Part shown: positions 29,529 to 38,368 of the stretch, piece after piece
Position numbering within the stretch: position 1 is the stretch's first letter
Layout: each line of letters opens with the position of its first letter
Program-made: the position numbers and the translations under genes
Notes under the pieces: model-generated
What the model was told of the DNA's origin: nothing
Seen by the model: only the letters and a program-made list of their open reading frames with translations
Database searches by the model: none
NCBI RefSeq assembly: GCF_000820025.1
Contig: NZ_CDBI01000077.1
Coordinates: forward strand, 942 to 64,941
Direction: 5' to 3'
From: Aeromonas popoffii
GTDB lineage: Bacteria > Pseudomonadota > Gammaproteobacteria > Enterobacterales > Aeromonadaceae
Length of the DNA: 64,000 bases

Positions 29529-30350
29529 TCAGGCCGCCAGCAGGCCCGCATAACCATTGCCCTGCTCGCGCAAGGCCATGAACACGGCGGCACAATCCGG
29601 CCAGGCCAGACCGAGTCGCTCGGCCACCTGAGTGGGCCACTCGGGGGGCGCCTCCTCCCCCACATCCGATTGCGCCGCCAACACTATGCCCAGGTGGATA
29701 AGCGCAGCCTCGGCAGAGAACTCTTTGGCCAGCAAGGGGTTGTAGTGATACTCCACCGCGTGGCAGATGCTGAGGGGAAATTGCCAGCGCCTGGCCATCT
29801 CGGCCCCGGTCTGGGCATAGTTGAAGCCGACCACCAGCTCCTCGGCCTTGGCGCGCCCCTTGCTCGGCTCCAGATCCTTGATGTGGTTTACCATGTTTTC
29901 CGGCAATCCTACATGCATGATGAGTCGCCCCATGTCATAGAGCAGGGCGCAGGTGAACACCTCCTCCCCCTTCATACCCTTGAGCTTGGCGAGCCGTCTG
30001 GCCAGCTCCGCCACGTCGAACACCTTGCCCCAGAAGTGTTTGAGGTCGATGCCGGGCACCGCATTGATGGAGCCTGTCAGGCCGCACGCCAGCACCATGT
30101 TGCGCACCACATCGACCCCGAGTCGCACGACCGCTTCGTTGACGGTGCCGACCTGGCGACTGCCGCCAAACTTGGCGGAATTGGCCAGCCGCAGCAACTT
30201 GGCAGAAATGACGGGATCCTTGTTGATCTTCTTGGCGATCAATAGGATATCCGGGTCTTTCTCACTGAAGGTCTGCACCAGATCGCGCATGACTTCGGGC
30301 ACATTGGGCAGATTTTGGGGCTTGGATAATAGCGAGTCTATGGTGGGCAT
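29529..30350 (-). CDS. HDOD-domain protein
   Basis: The 273-residue protein is dominated by an HDOD domain: L-P-N-V-P-E-V near the start, then K-K-I-N-K-D-P-V-I-S-A-K-L-L-R-L-A-N-S-A, the family hallmark, and a histidine-poor HD-like core (L-L-Y-D-M-G-R-L). HDOD proteins resemble HD phosphodiesterases but usually lack activity and act in signalling or stress circuits. The ATG at 30350 is chosen because similarity begins there, with GGA about 11 bases upstream. It is divergent from the small gene at 30526. Confidence 0.85.
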   Translation of the reverse strand: MPTIDSLLSKPQNLPNVPEVMRDLVQTFSEKDPDILLIAKKINKDPVISAKLLRLANSAKFGGSRQVGTVNEAVVRLGVDVVRNMVLACGLTGSINAVPGIDLKHFWGKVFDVAELARRLAKLKGMKGEEVFTCALLYDMGRLIMHVGLPENMVNHIKDLEPSKGRAKAEELVVGFNYAQTGAEMARRWQFPLSICHAVEYHYNPLLAKEFSAEAALIHLGIVLAAQSDVGEEAPPEWPTQVAERLGLAWPDCAAVFMALREQGNGYAGLLAA

Positions 30351-30525
30351 CTTGATATCCGTCCATACAATTTTATGATGGTTTTCGTTTGCCGACAGCA
30401 AACCCTCAGTAAGTATGGGTAACAAAAAGCAGCCTCACGAAAATGTTTTTATCGACATATTTCAATGTGTTAATAGCATTGTGGCTATACTGGCCCCCTT
30501 TAATGGCATGACGAGGAAGTTGAGC

Positions 30526-30789
30526 ATGAGCGAACCCACCGAGTTCTTTGACGAACAGACCCTGCTGGAAATGGTCGACAACCAGCTGATCGATGGCCAC
30601 CCGTTGCAGGTCAAGGCAACCCTGATGCGACTGGTGATGAAGGGCACCCCACGGGAAGAGGCGCTGCAATACATCGCCTGTGCCCTCGGCGCCGAGCTGA
30701 TGGCGATGGAAGCCGAACAGGGTGCCTTCAATCTTGAGCGTTACGCTCAGTTTCTGGACTCCCTGCCCGAGATGCCCTGGGCCGAATAA
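30526..30789 (+). CDS. Small conserved-looking acidic protein
   Basis: This 87-residue acidic, helical protein begins M-S-E-P-T-E-F-F-D-E and contains V-K-A-T-L-M-R-L-V-M-K-G-T-P-R-E-E-A-L-Q-Y-I-A. A GAGGAAG site sits at the right distance from the ATG at 30526, which favours this start over an earlier in-frame ATG. No signal peptide, cysteine motif or known domain is seen. Codon use matches the chromosome. Function unknown; a terminator follows 125 bases after the stop. Confidence 0.7.
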   Translation: MSEPTEFFDEQTLLEMVDNQLIDGHPLQVKATLMRLVMKGTPREEALQYIACALGAELMAMEAEQGAFNLERYAQFLDSLPEMPWAE

Positions 30790-30914
30790 GTACCTCAGCC
30801 CGACGAATCGCACCGGCTACATAGGCCTCTCCTTCTATCAGGAGATGCGCGGCAAGCCTGGAGCAGACGGCAAACCCGCCAGCGGCAATACCTTGGTCGC
30901 CCGCCAGGCGCCCG

Positions 30915-30951
30915 AAAAAAGGGCCGGATCCTGACAGGATCCGGCCCTTTT
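30915..30951. terminator. Bidirectional Rho-independent terminator
   Basis: AAAAGGGCCGGATCC-TGA-CAGGATCCGGCCCTTTT: a long perfect stem with A- and T-runs on either side, between the convergent small gene and aphA. Confidence 0.92.
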
Positions 30952-30970
30952 GCCACCCAACAGACGGCGT

Positions 30971-31690
30971 TCAGAACTGGGAGTTGACTATTACCTCTTC
31001 CCCCAACGCGCCCGCCAGCGGCAGCGGCCGATAGGTAGAGTTGGCTGCCCGCAGCAGGCGAATGCCACGCACACCCACGGCCTGCGCCGCCTTGATATCC
31101 CCATCCGCATCGCCGTAGAAGATCTTCATCTGCTTATCCTTGAGCCACTGCACCTTGGTGTTCTGACCCGGTTCATCACCGGCGAAGATCACCGGATTGA
31201 GCCGCTCGGTCGGGATCCCCATGGTCTGCTGCAGCGTCTGGCTCACCGTCTCGGTCCTGGTGGCCGATCGACCGGTGACGAAATAGATGTGATCGCCGCG
31301 TTTGAGATGCATGGCGATCAGCGCCTTGCCCACCTCTTTGGGCACACTGAACGCATCCCAGCCGTTGTTCATCTTCTCCCAAAAGGCGGGATTCTTCAGA
31401 TAGCTCTCGTCGTTGGGCGAGAACTCCTGCTTGCCGCGATAGAAGCCCGGGCTGGAGAAGAGCAGGGTATCGTCGATATCGAAGCCCACCGCCATCGGCG
31501 GCAGGCCATCCAGACTGGCGGCAATCTGCTCCACCGACACCCAGTGAATAGGGGCCTGCTGGGCCAGGGTGACTGTGGTGACACCGGCAGCAACAGGCTG
31601 AACGATCGCAGCGTCACCAGCCAGGGCAGGCAGAGAGAGCGCAGCCGCCAACAAGGAGGCAAGCAGCGCCGGTCGAGAGAAGTGTGTCAT
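30971..31690 (-). CDS. aphA: AphA, class B acid phosphatase
   Basis: This 239-residue periplasmic HAD-superfamily phosphatase has a signal peptide (about 1-24, ending A-L-A-G). The nucleophile motif is [12 protein letters not shown] with D71 and D73, followed by Y-F-V-T-G-R-S and Y-G-D-A-D-x-D-I. Class B enzymes are Mg-dependent and release phosphate from nucleotides and other esters in the periplasm. Length and motifs match the family. The gene is isolated between a terminator and a minus-strand Dph6-like gene. Confidence 0.95.
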   Translation of the reverse strand: MTHFSRPALLASLLAAALSLPALAGDAAIVQPVAAGVTTVTLAQQAPIHWVSVEQIAASLDGLPPMAVGFDIDDTLLFSSPGFYRGKQEFSPNDESYLKNPAFWEKMNNGWDAFSVPKEVGKALIAMHLKRGDHIYFVTGRSATRTETVSQTLQQTMGIPTERLNPVIFAGDEPGQNTKVQWLKDKQMKIFYGDADGDIKAAQAVGVRGIRLLRAANSTYRPLPLAGALGEEVIVNSQF

Positions 31691-31795
31691 AAGAAGGAGT
31701 CATCATCTGCAATCAAAAGAGGGGTCAATGGTGCCCCCATCCAATCCCTCAAACTGTGAATGCTCCAGCAAAAGGGAGCATTTGACGCCAGAACA

Positions 31796-32470
31796 TTAAT
31801 CTTCGATGGGTAGCAGATCGGTAAAGACAAAACCGTCTCGCTGCACGGTTTCCCCTACCCGGATCCCGAGCGGACGGGAGAACATGGGGCCATCCCAGGC
31901 CAAGGTATGAAACTCGCCATTCTCACCGCAGGGGTCCACCCCGGTGGGCAGGACGGCCAGCAAGGCGGGATCAAACGCGTGGCCGCCCAGGCTGGCATCC
32001 AGTTTTTTCGGGTCCAGGGAGCTTATCCTGGCCTTCAGGCCAGCCGCCATCATCTGCTGCGCCAGCTCGCCCGTGTCGCTGCCCCACAGTGGAAACAGCG
32101 GCTCAATGCCCGTTCCCACCAGCTGTTTCTCCCGATAAGCGCGCACATCCTCGAGGAAGAGGTCGCCAAACGCCATGTGGCGGATCCCCTGCACCACCAC
32201 GCCCGCGATGAACTCGGTCATGATACGGGCGTAGTCCTCATTGGTGCAGGGCCAGGGCAAATCTATGGTGGTCAGCGGCAAGCCAACGCACTCGGCCTGC
32301 TGCATCAACAACTGCTTGCGCACTCCGTGCATGGCCACCCGCTCGAAAGCCTGATTGAGCGTGGTAAACAAACCCACCACCTCGATGGTCGGATCCTGCC
32401 GCAATGTGTGCAGCGCCCAGGCGCTGTCCTTACCACTGCTCCAGGAGAGCAGCACCTTGGTTTTCGTCAT
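31796..32470 (-). CDS. Dph6-like N-type ATP pyrophosphatase
   Basis: This 224-residue protein has the PP-loop motif L-S-W-S-S-G-K-D-S-A at about 8-17 and the family pattern of MJ0570/diphthine-ammonia ligase proteins (G-I-R-H-M-A-F-G-D-L-F-L-E-D-V-R, then P-L-W-G). Eukaryotic and archaeal members amidate diphthine on EF2. Bacteria lack diphthamide, so the bacterial role is unknown and another ATP-dependent amidation is likely. Its promoter region faces the MFS gene, which starts 248 bases away on the other strand. Confidence 0.85.
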   Translation of the reverse strand: MTKTKVLLSWSSGKDSAWALHTLRQDPTIEVVGLFTTLNQAFERVAMHGVRKQLLMQQAECVGLPLTTIDLPWPCTNEDYARIMTEFIAGVVVQGIRHMAFGDLFLEDVRAYREKQLVGTGIEPLFPLWGSDTGELAQQMMAAGLKARISSLDPKKLDASLGGHAFDPALLAVLPTGVDPCGENGEFHTLAWDGPMFSRPLGIRVGETVQRDGFVFTDLLPIED

Positions 32471-32718
32471 GATTTATCCCGTTGTCTTGTGCCCGGAAAC
32501 TGGCTGAGTCCCCGGGTATAATCGTTGTTACTCACCCCGGGAGCAGGATCCCGGGTGTGGGCCCGGTTCCCCTGCCTCGCGGCACCAAAAAGCTGCAAGA
32601 CAGTGTTGCGAATTACGCGATTTACACACCAGAGGCGGGCAGCATACTCTCGATAACCTGTATATGCCCCTTGCCCGGGGCGACAATAACTAAAAAAACC
32701 GATGGGAAACATACGGAT

Positions 32719-34026
32719 ATGACGACAACCGCACAACAACACGATCACGCCCGCCCCCTCAATCGACAGGATTACAAGACCCTGAGTCTGGCCGCCCTCG
32801 GCGGTGCGCTGGAGTTTTACGACTTCATCATCTTCGTCTTCTTCGCCGTGGTGATTGGCGAGCTGTTCTTCCCGGCCGACATTCCCGAGTGGCTGCGCCA
32901 GTTCCAGACGTTCGGCATCTTCGCCGCTGGCTATCTGGCGCGTCCCCTTGGCGGCATCATCATGGCCCACTTCGGCGATCTCATCGGCCGCAAGCGCATG
33001 TTTACCCTCAGCATATTGCTGATGGCACTGCCTACCCTGCTGATCGGCCTGCTTCCCACCTACGCCGTGTTGGGTATAGGTGCACCGCTGGCCCTGCTGG
33101 GTCTGCGTATCCTGCAGGGAGCCGCCATCGGTGGTGAAGTGCCGGGTGCCTGGGTGTTCGTGGCAGAGCACGTGCCCGCCCGCCGTGTCGGGCTCGCCTG
33201 TGGCACCCTGACCGCCGGGCTGACGGCCGGCATACTGCTGGGTTCCCTCATCGCCACCGCAGTCAACAAGAGCCTGACCCCGGCCGAGGTGAGTGACTGG
33301 GGCTGGCGTGTTCCCTTCCTGCTCGGTGGCATCTTCGGCATCGTCGCCATGTACCTGCGCCGCTGGCTACACGAGACACCTGTTTTCGCCGAGATGCAGG
33401 CCAACAAGGCCCTGGCAGAAGAGCTGCCGCTCAAGACTGTGCTGCGCAACCACAAGGGCAGCGTAGTGATCTCCATGCTGCTGACCTGGTTGCTCTCCGC
33501 CGGCATTGTCGTGGTGATCCTGATGACCCCCACCTACCTGCAGAAAGTACATGGCATCAGCCCCGCCGATGCGCTGACAGCCAACTCCCTGGCCATCCTG
33601 GCCCTGACCCTGGGCTGCATCCTCTATGGCCGGCTGATCGATGCCATCGGCAGTGGTCCCACCTTCATGCTGGGCTCCCTGTTGCTGGCAGGCGCCAGCT
33701 ACGCCTTCTACCATGGCCTGGCAGCGGGCACAGATCTGCTGGTGCCGCTCTACATGCTGGCGGGCTTCGCGGTCGGGATCGTTGGCGCCGTGCCCTACGT
33801 CATGGTCAACGCCTTCCCGGCTGTGGTGCGCTTCTCCGGATTATCGTTCTCCTACAACGTGGCCTACGCTATCTTCGGTGGCCTCACCCCCATGCTGGTC
33901 ACCCTGTGGATGAAGAACGACATGCTGGCCCCCTCCCACTATGTGGTGAGCCTGTCGGCACTGGGCTTTGCCATTGGCCTGCTACTCTGGCTTCAACAGC
34001 GGCAAAAGGCGCCACAAGCGGCCTGA
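32719..34026 (+). CDS. MHS-type MFS transporter (ProP/ShiA-like)
   Basis: This 435-residue protein has about 12 hydrophobic helices. G-A-L-E-F-Y-D-F at about 30-37, the loop G-D-L-I-G-R-K-R-M between helices 2 and 3, and Q-G-A-A-I-G-G-E with later R-x-P-F-L-L are signatures of the metabolite:H+ symporter family. Members import osmolytes, dicarboxylates, shikimate or similar acids; the substrate is not evident. The ATG at 32719 is chosen because upstream codons show no family similarity. A terminator follows closely. Confidence 0.9.
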   Translation: MTTTAQQHDHARPLNRQDYKTLSLAALGGALEFYDFIIFVFFAVVIGELFFPADIPEWLRQFQTFGIFAAGYLARPLGGIIMAHFGDLIGRKRMFTLSILLMALPTLLIGLLPTYAVLGIGAPLALLGLRILQGAAIGGEVPGAWVFVAEHVPARRVGLACGTLTAGLTAGILLGSLIATAVNKSLTPAEVSDWGWRVPFLLGGIFGIVAMYLRRWLHETPVFAEMQANKALAEELPLKTVLRNHKGSVVISMLLTWLLSAGIVVVILMTPTYLQKVHGISPADALTANSLAILALTLGCILYGRLIDAIGSGPTFMLGSLLLAGASYAFYHGLAAGTDLLVPLYMLAGFAVGIVGAVPYVMVNAFPAVVRFSGLSFSYNVAYAIFGGLTPMLVTLWMKNDMLAPSHYVVSLSALGFAIGLLLWLQQRQKAPQAA

Positions 34027-34034
34027 ACCACCCA

Positions 34035-34062
34035 AGAGCCCCGCAGACCTTAGGGGCTTTTT
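34035..34062 (+). terminator. Rho-independent terminator
   Basis: AGCCCC-GCAGACCTTA-GGGGCTTTTT right after the transporter gene. Confidence 0.8.
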
Positions 34063-34170
34063 AATTCGGCATATGTTCAGCTTGGCCGACATAAGCTAGC
34101 CTCCCTACCAGGTCTGGTGACTGACCAGCCCGGGACTATCCCTTTCAATTGCTGTTATTCGAGGCTAAAG

Positions 34171-34887
34171 ATGTTCTTTCAAGTCGTATTTCTCGCCTTG
34201 CTTGCCCTGCTGCCCATGGTCAATCCGCCTACCACGGCCACCCTGCTGCTGGGGCTGAGCAAGGGCATGTCCCGTGAGCACGTGCGCCGCCAGATCAATC
34301 TGGCCGCCATCTATCTGTTCTGCACCCTCTGCGTCAGCTTCTTCATCGGCTCCTCCATCCTGGATCTGTTCGGGATCTCCATTCCCGGCCTGCGCCTGGC
34401 AGGGGGGCTCATCATCGCCTTCATCGGCTTTCGCATGCTGTTTCCGGCCCCGAATCAGGAGGCAGAGGTCGATATCAACCAGAACATCGCCTTCGTACCG
34501 CTGACCATGCCCAGCATGTGCGGGCCGGGTACCATGGCGCTGGTGATCAGCGGCGCCGCCCAGATCGCCGAGCTGCCCGACGAGTACAACCGTTTCACCA
34601 TCTATGCCGCCACAGTGACCGCCTTCGCCCTGATGAGCATATTCAGCTGGGGCGTGCTCAAGCTGGCGGATCCTGTCTGCAAGATCCTCGGCGCCACCGG
34701 CATAGACGCCATGACCCGGCTCATGGGCTTCCTGCTGGTGTGCATGGGTATGCAGTTCTGCATCAACGGCATCAAAGAGGTGGCGCAGGATCCCGTGTTC
34801 CACGGCGCCCCTGCGGCACAAACGACACAGGCATTACCACATGTGTCCGGTGCATTTGAACTATTGGAGGATACCCGTCGGCCTTGA
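34171..34887 (+). CDS. MarC/UPF0056-family membrane protein
   Basis: The predicted 238-residue protein has about six hydrophobic segments. V-N-P-P-T-T-A near the start and M-P-S-M-C-G-P-G-T-M-A in the middle match the MarC/YchE (UPF0056) family of inner-membrane proteins with unknown transport role. GAGG before the ATG at 34171 decides the start; an earlier in-frame ATG at 34117 lacks one. It is not in an evident operon. Confidence 0.88.
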   Translation: MFFQVVFLALLALLPMVNPPTTATLLLGLSKGMSREHVRRQINLAAIYLFCTLCVSFFIGSSILDLFGISIPGLRLAGGLIIAFIGFRMLFPAPNQEAEVDINQNIAFVPLTMPSMCGPGTMALVISGAAQIAELPDEYNRFTIYAATVTAFALMSIFSWGVLKLADPVCKILGATGIDAMTRLMGFLLVCMGMQFCINGIKEVAQDPVFHGAPAAQTTQALPHVSGAFELLEDTRRP

Positions 34888-35049
34888 CTGACAACGGTGT
34901 CATAACCTCCAACAATCGTCACTGATCTTGCGCCTGATCATGCTACTGACACACAAATGAGTTAGTGTGATTTTTGTACAGACTCAATTCAGAGTGTGCT
35001 TGATAGGTTTGTGGGTGAAGACACCCACTCACTAGCAGGAGATGTGCAA

Positions 35050-35253
35050 ATGGAAAAAATGCTGACCGAGATTGGAAGCTACAGCCTGTTTCATGAATAT
35101 CTGAATGTGGTCGGTGCAGCCAGCCCCGTCCTGGCCAGGATAAAAACACGGTGGGAGTACAAGCAGAGCGATCGTCTGATTGCCCAGATCAGGGTCGATC
35201 CACAAGGCAATGCGCGATTTTACATAGACGCCAGAGCCATATCGGTCAATTGA
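35050..35253 (+). CDS. Small unknown protein (67 residues)
   Basis: A GCAGGAGATG ribosome site precedes the ATG at 35050. The protein (M-E-K-M-L-T-E-I-G, then V-V-G-A-A-S-P-V-L, ending R-A-I-S-V-N) is mixed alpha/beta in appearance with no signal peptide. A compact hairpin, GTGGGTG-AAGA-CACCCAC at 35011-35028, lies just before the ribosome site and may shape translation. A perfect terminator follows 20 bases after the stop. Function not recognised. Confidence 0.65.
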   Translation: MEKMLTEIGSYSLFHEYLNVVGAASPVLARIKTRWEYKQSDRLIAQIRVDPQGNARFYIDARAISVN

Positions 35254-35272
35254 CCCCGTCCCCCTATCCAGC

Positions 35273-35299
35273 AGCCCCGGCCATGTGCCGGGGCTTTTT
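35273..35299 (+). terminator. Rho-independent terminator
   Basis: AGCCCCGGC-CATGT-GCCGGGGCTTTTT, perfect stem, ends the small gene's transcript. Confidence 0.92.
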
Positions 35300-35324
35300 G
35301 TTGGTTGCCGTCTGCCTGAATGAC

Positions 35325-35347
35325 AAAACCCCGGCAAGAGCCGGGGT
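35325..35347 (-). terminator. Rho-independent terminator of tldD
   Basis: On the minus strand ACCCCGG-CTCTTG-CCGGGGTTTT follows tldD by about 50 bases. Confidence 0.85.
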
Positions 35348-35397
35348 GTGATGTGGCAGATGCCGCGTCGGGTTACGCGCGCCGCGGTTGACCCAAC

Positions 35398-36846
35398 CTA
35401 GGAGGTGCCACCCACGGTGAGCTGGTCCAGTTTGAGGGTGGGTTGGCCGACCCCGACAGGAATACTCTGCCCCTCCTTGCCGCAGACGCCGACACCGCGA
35501 TCCAGTGCAAGGTCGCTACCCACCATGGAGACCTGGCTCATCGCCTCGGGGCCATTGCCGATCAGCGTCGCCCCCTTGATGGGAGTGGTGATCTTGCCAT
35601 CCTCGATGAGGTAGGCCTCGGAGGCGGAGAAGACGAACTTGCCGGAGGTGATGTCCACCTGGCCGCCGCCGAAGTTGGGGGCATAGATGCCCTTCTTCAC
35701 CGAGGCGATGATCTCGGCCGGATCATACTGACCCGCCAGCATGTAAGTATTGGTCATGCGCGGCATCGGCAGGGCAGCGTAGGATTCGCGGCGGCCATTG
35801 CCGGTGAGCGGCACGCCCATCAGGCGGGCATTCTGCTTGTCTTGCAGATAGCCCTTGAGGATGCCGTTCTCGATCAGCACGTTGTAGCCGCCCGGCGTCC
35901 CTTCGTCATCTATGCTGACGGAGCCCCGCCGCCCCGGCAGGGTGCCGTCGTCGACGATGGTGCAGTGTTTGGAGGCAACCTGCTCGCCGATGCGGCCAGC
36001 GAAAGCGGAAGAGCCCTTGCGGTTGAAATCCCCCTCCAGACCATGGCCCACCGCCTCGTGCAGCAGCACGCCGGGCCAGCCGGCACCGAGCACCACCGGC
36101 ATGGTACCGGCCGGTGCATCGATGGCTTCGAGGTTCACCAGCGCCTGACGCACCGCCTCGCGCACATAACCAAAGGCCCGGCTCTCCAGCCCGTCCAGCT
36201 CCAGGAAATAATCATAGCCACAGCGACCACCGCCGCCGGCACTGCCACGCTCGCGGCGATCCCCCTTCTCGGCGATGACGGTCACCGACAAGCGAACCAG
36301 CGGGCGCACATCGGCGGCGAGCGTGCCATCGGTGGCAGCCACCAGTATCTCTTCGTAGACACCGCTGATGGAGGCCATCACCTGATTGATGGCAGGATCC
36401 AGGCTGCGGGCAAACTTGTCCATCTGCTCCAGCAGGGCGATCTTCTGGTGCTTGTCGAGGGTCTGCAGCGGATCCATGGCCGGATAGAGCAGGTTGGCCT
36501 CTGTGCGGGCCCAGGCCTTCACCTTGCCGTGGGCACCGGCAGCGGCGATGCCACGGGCGGCGGTCACCGACTGTTGCAGTGCCAGCAGGCTCAGCTCGTC
36601 CGAGTAGGCGAAGCCGGTCTTCTCGCCACTGACGGCGCGCACCCCGACCCCCTGATCGATGTTGTAGCTGCCATCCTTGACGATGCCATCTTCCAGCATC
36701 CAGGACTCGTGCCAGCTGCGCTGGAAATAGAGGTCACCGAACTCCACCTGATGGCTCATCAGACTGCCGAGCAACTGCTGCAGGCGACCTTCGTCGAGAT
36801 CGTGCGGGGCCAACAGGGAGGCACTAACCTGGCTCAATAGACTCAA
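35398..36846 (-). CDS. tldD: TldD, metalloprotease subunit
   Basis: This 482-residue protein of the TldD/PmbA family forms a heterodimeric zinc protease with TldE. The H-E-x3-H site is visible as H-E-A-V-G-H at residues 263-268, followed by G-L-E-G-D. TldD/E degrades unfolded peptides, processes microcin B17 and CcdA, and works in the cytoplasm. The length is standard, and T-S-G-K-F-V-F-S near the C-terminus and C-G-K-E-G-Q-S match the family. tldE is not in this window. It is the last gene of the yhdP-side cluster. Confidence 0.96.
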   Translation of the reverse strand: MSLLSQVSASLLAPHDLDEGRLQQLLGSLMSHQVEFGDLYFQRSWHESWMLEDGIVKDGSYNIDQGVGVRAVSGEKTGFAYSDELSLLALQQSVTAARGIAAAGAHGKVKAWARTEANLLYPAMDPLQTLDKHQKIALLEQMDKFARSLDPAINQVMASISGVYEEILVAATDGTLAADVRPLVRLSVTVIAEKGDRRERGSAGGGGRCGYDYFLELDGLESRAFGYVREAVRQALVNLEAIDAPAGTMPVVLGAGWPGVLLHEAVGHGLEGDFNRKGSSAFAGRIGEQVASKHCTIVDDGTLPGRRGSVSIDDEGTPGGYNVLIENGILKGYLQDKQNARLMGVPLTGNGRRESYAALPMPRMTNTYMLAGQYDPAEIIASVKKGIYAPNFGGGQVDITSGKFVFSASEAYLIEDGKITTPIKGATLIGNGPEAMSQVSMVGSDLALDRGVGVCGKEGQSIPVGVGQPTLKLDQLTVGGTS

Positions 36847-36916
36847 TCTTCTTCTCCACTCTCGTAACGAGATGTTTTAAATCGTCTTGCCGACGGGTTG
36901 GCAACAAGCCACACCA

Positions 36917-37723
36917 TCACAACAAACGGGCATGGGCCAGCACTGGCATGGTGCGATGCAATTCGTCGATAAGCCCGGGCTCCAGCTTCGCCAGCACGGT
37001 ACCGCGCCCGGACTCTTTGCAGGCCAGCACCCGTCCCCAGGGGTCGATCACCATGCTGTGGCCCCAGGTCTGGCGCCCCGTCTCGTGGGTACCACCCTGA
37101 TTGGCGGCCACCACATAGCACTGGTTTTCAATGGCGCGGGCCCGCAGCAACGGTTCCCAGTGCGCCTCGCCGGTCACGGCAGTAAAGGCGGCAGGCACCA
37201 GCAGCACGCGGGCTCCAGCCCGGGTCAGCTGGCGGTAGAGCTCGGGAAAGCGCAGATCATAACAGATAGAGAGGCCGAGGGGACCAAAGGGGGAGTCCAC
37301 CAGCACGCACTCCTGACCTGGACTGAACGTCTCCGACTCCCGGTAGCGGCCCTGATTGTCGGCCACATCCACATCGAACAGGTGGATCTTGTGGTAGTGC
37401 CCCTTGAGATCCCCACTCGGGTCGAACACCAGCGAGCTGGTGTGAATATGCGCTGCACCTGCGATGGTAGTCGGCATAGCACCGGCCACCAGCCAGATGC
37501 CATAGTCGCGGGCCCACTCGGCCAGCTGCTGCTGGATGGGGCCAACACCGATCGCCTCGGCACCATCCAGATAGCCCTGCCGCTCGCCAAACAGGGCGAA
37601 GTTCTCCGGTAGCAGCACCAGCAGTGGCCGCTCGATTGGCAGCGCCGCCAGCTCGGCGGTAATCTGCTCCCGGTTATCCTGCCAGCTGCGGCCTGATACC
37701 AGCTGTATTGCGGCTAACCACAT
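36917..37723 (-). CDS. Nitrilase/carbon-nitrogen hydrolase family protein
   Basis: This 268-residue protein has the Glu-Lys-Cys triad: E in L-L-P-E-N-F, K in H-Y-H-K-I-H-L-F-D, and C in S-I-C-Y-D-L-R-F-P-E. Family members of this size, often beside tldD, act as omega-amidases or damage-repair amidases that deaminate glutathione (Nit1-like); that role is inferred from family and place. AAGGAGAG before the ATG at 37723 sets the start. It lies between tldD and a nucleotidyltransferase gene on the same strand. Confidence 0.9.
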   Translation of the reverse strand: MWLAAIQLVSGRSWQDNREQITAELAALPIERPLLVLLPENFALFGERQGYLDGAEAIGVGPIQQQLAEWARDYGIWLVAGAMPTTIAGAAHIHTSSLVFDPSGDLKGHYHKIHLFDVDVADNQGRYRESETFSPGQECVLVDSPFGPLGLSICYDLRFPELYRQLTRAGARVLLVPAAFTAVTGEAHWEPLLRARAIENQCYVVAANQGGTHETGRQTWGHSMVIDPWGRVLACKESGRGTVLAKLEPGLIDELHRTMPVLAHARLL

Positions 37724-37742
37724 GACGCTCTCCTTGTCCGCG

Positions 37743-38339
37743 TTAAGCGCGATCCACAATATCCGGGTCTTTATCCATCTCGGCCAACAGCTTACGCAGA
37801 TGATGCCTGACCAACCCGCGCTGGCCACGCTCGGCCCATTTGAGGCAATCGAACAGCTCCCACACCAAGCCATCCCCTTCGGCCATATAGGCGGGAAAGT
37901 CCCAATGGCTTGGCGCCGGGCCGTCTACCTCCAGCGCACGAATGCAGGAGGTTTTATCGAACAGCGGCAGATATGGGCGAGCCAGAGGGAATTCTGCGTT
38001 CACATCGATCAGATGGATCTCGATGCTGGTGAAATCATAAAAGATATAACGCCAGTAGTAGCCCTCATTGCCATGCGCCCCCTGCCAACAGTGAAACACC
38101 TCTCTGCCCGCCAGAAACCGATCAATGCAGGGCTGCCCATCACGATGAAAACCAGGTTCCACCATAAACAGCACATCCACATCAGAAACCCGATCGGCCT
38201 TGCCCTTGGCCAAAGAGCCGATCACTACCGCAGCCAGCACCTCGACTCTAGGTTCAAAACACGCCACTACCGCCTGCACCAATGTCCGCTGCAACGGCGG
38301 TATGGCAAGCAAGTCCATCTGGTCATCACTTCTTGTCAT
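37743..38339 (-). CDS. Nucleotidyltransferase-fold protein
   Basis: This 198-residue protein shows the polymerase-beta-like minimal motif G-S-L-A-K-G-K-A-D-R-V-S-D-V-D-V at about 41-56, giving the two metal aspartates, with a further I-E-I-H-L-I strand. Proteins like it include antibiotic adenylyltransferases and toxin-antitoxin MNT components, but no HEPN partner is visible here. It sits between yhdP and the nitrilase gene, which are usually closer neighbours, so it may be an insertion. The substrate is unknown. Confidence 0.8.
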   Translation of the reverse strand: MTRSDDQMDLLAIPPLQRTLVQAVVACFEPRVEVLAAVVIGSLAKGKADRVSDVDVLFMVEPGFHRDGQPCIDRFLAGREVFHCWQGAHGNEGYYWRYIFYDFTSIEIHLIDVNAEFPLARPYLPLFDKTSCIRALEVDGPAPSHWDFPAYMAEGDGLVWELFDCLKWAERGQRGLVRHHLRKLLAEMDKDPDIVDRA

Positions 38340-38368
38340 GGCTCACTCCTTGTGATGGCAGACCAGCC

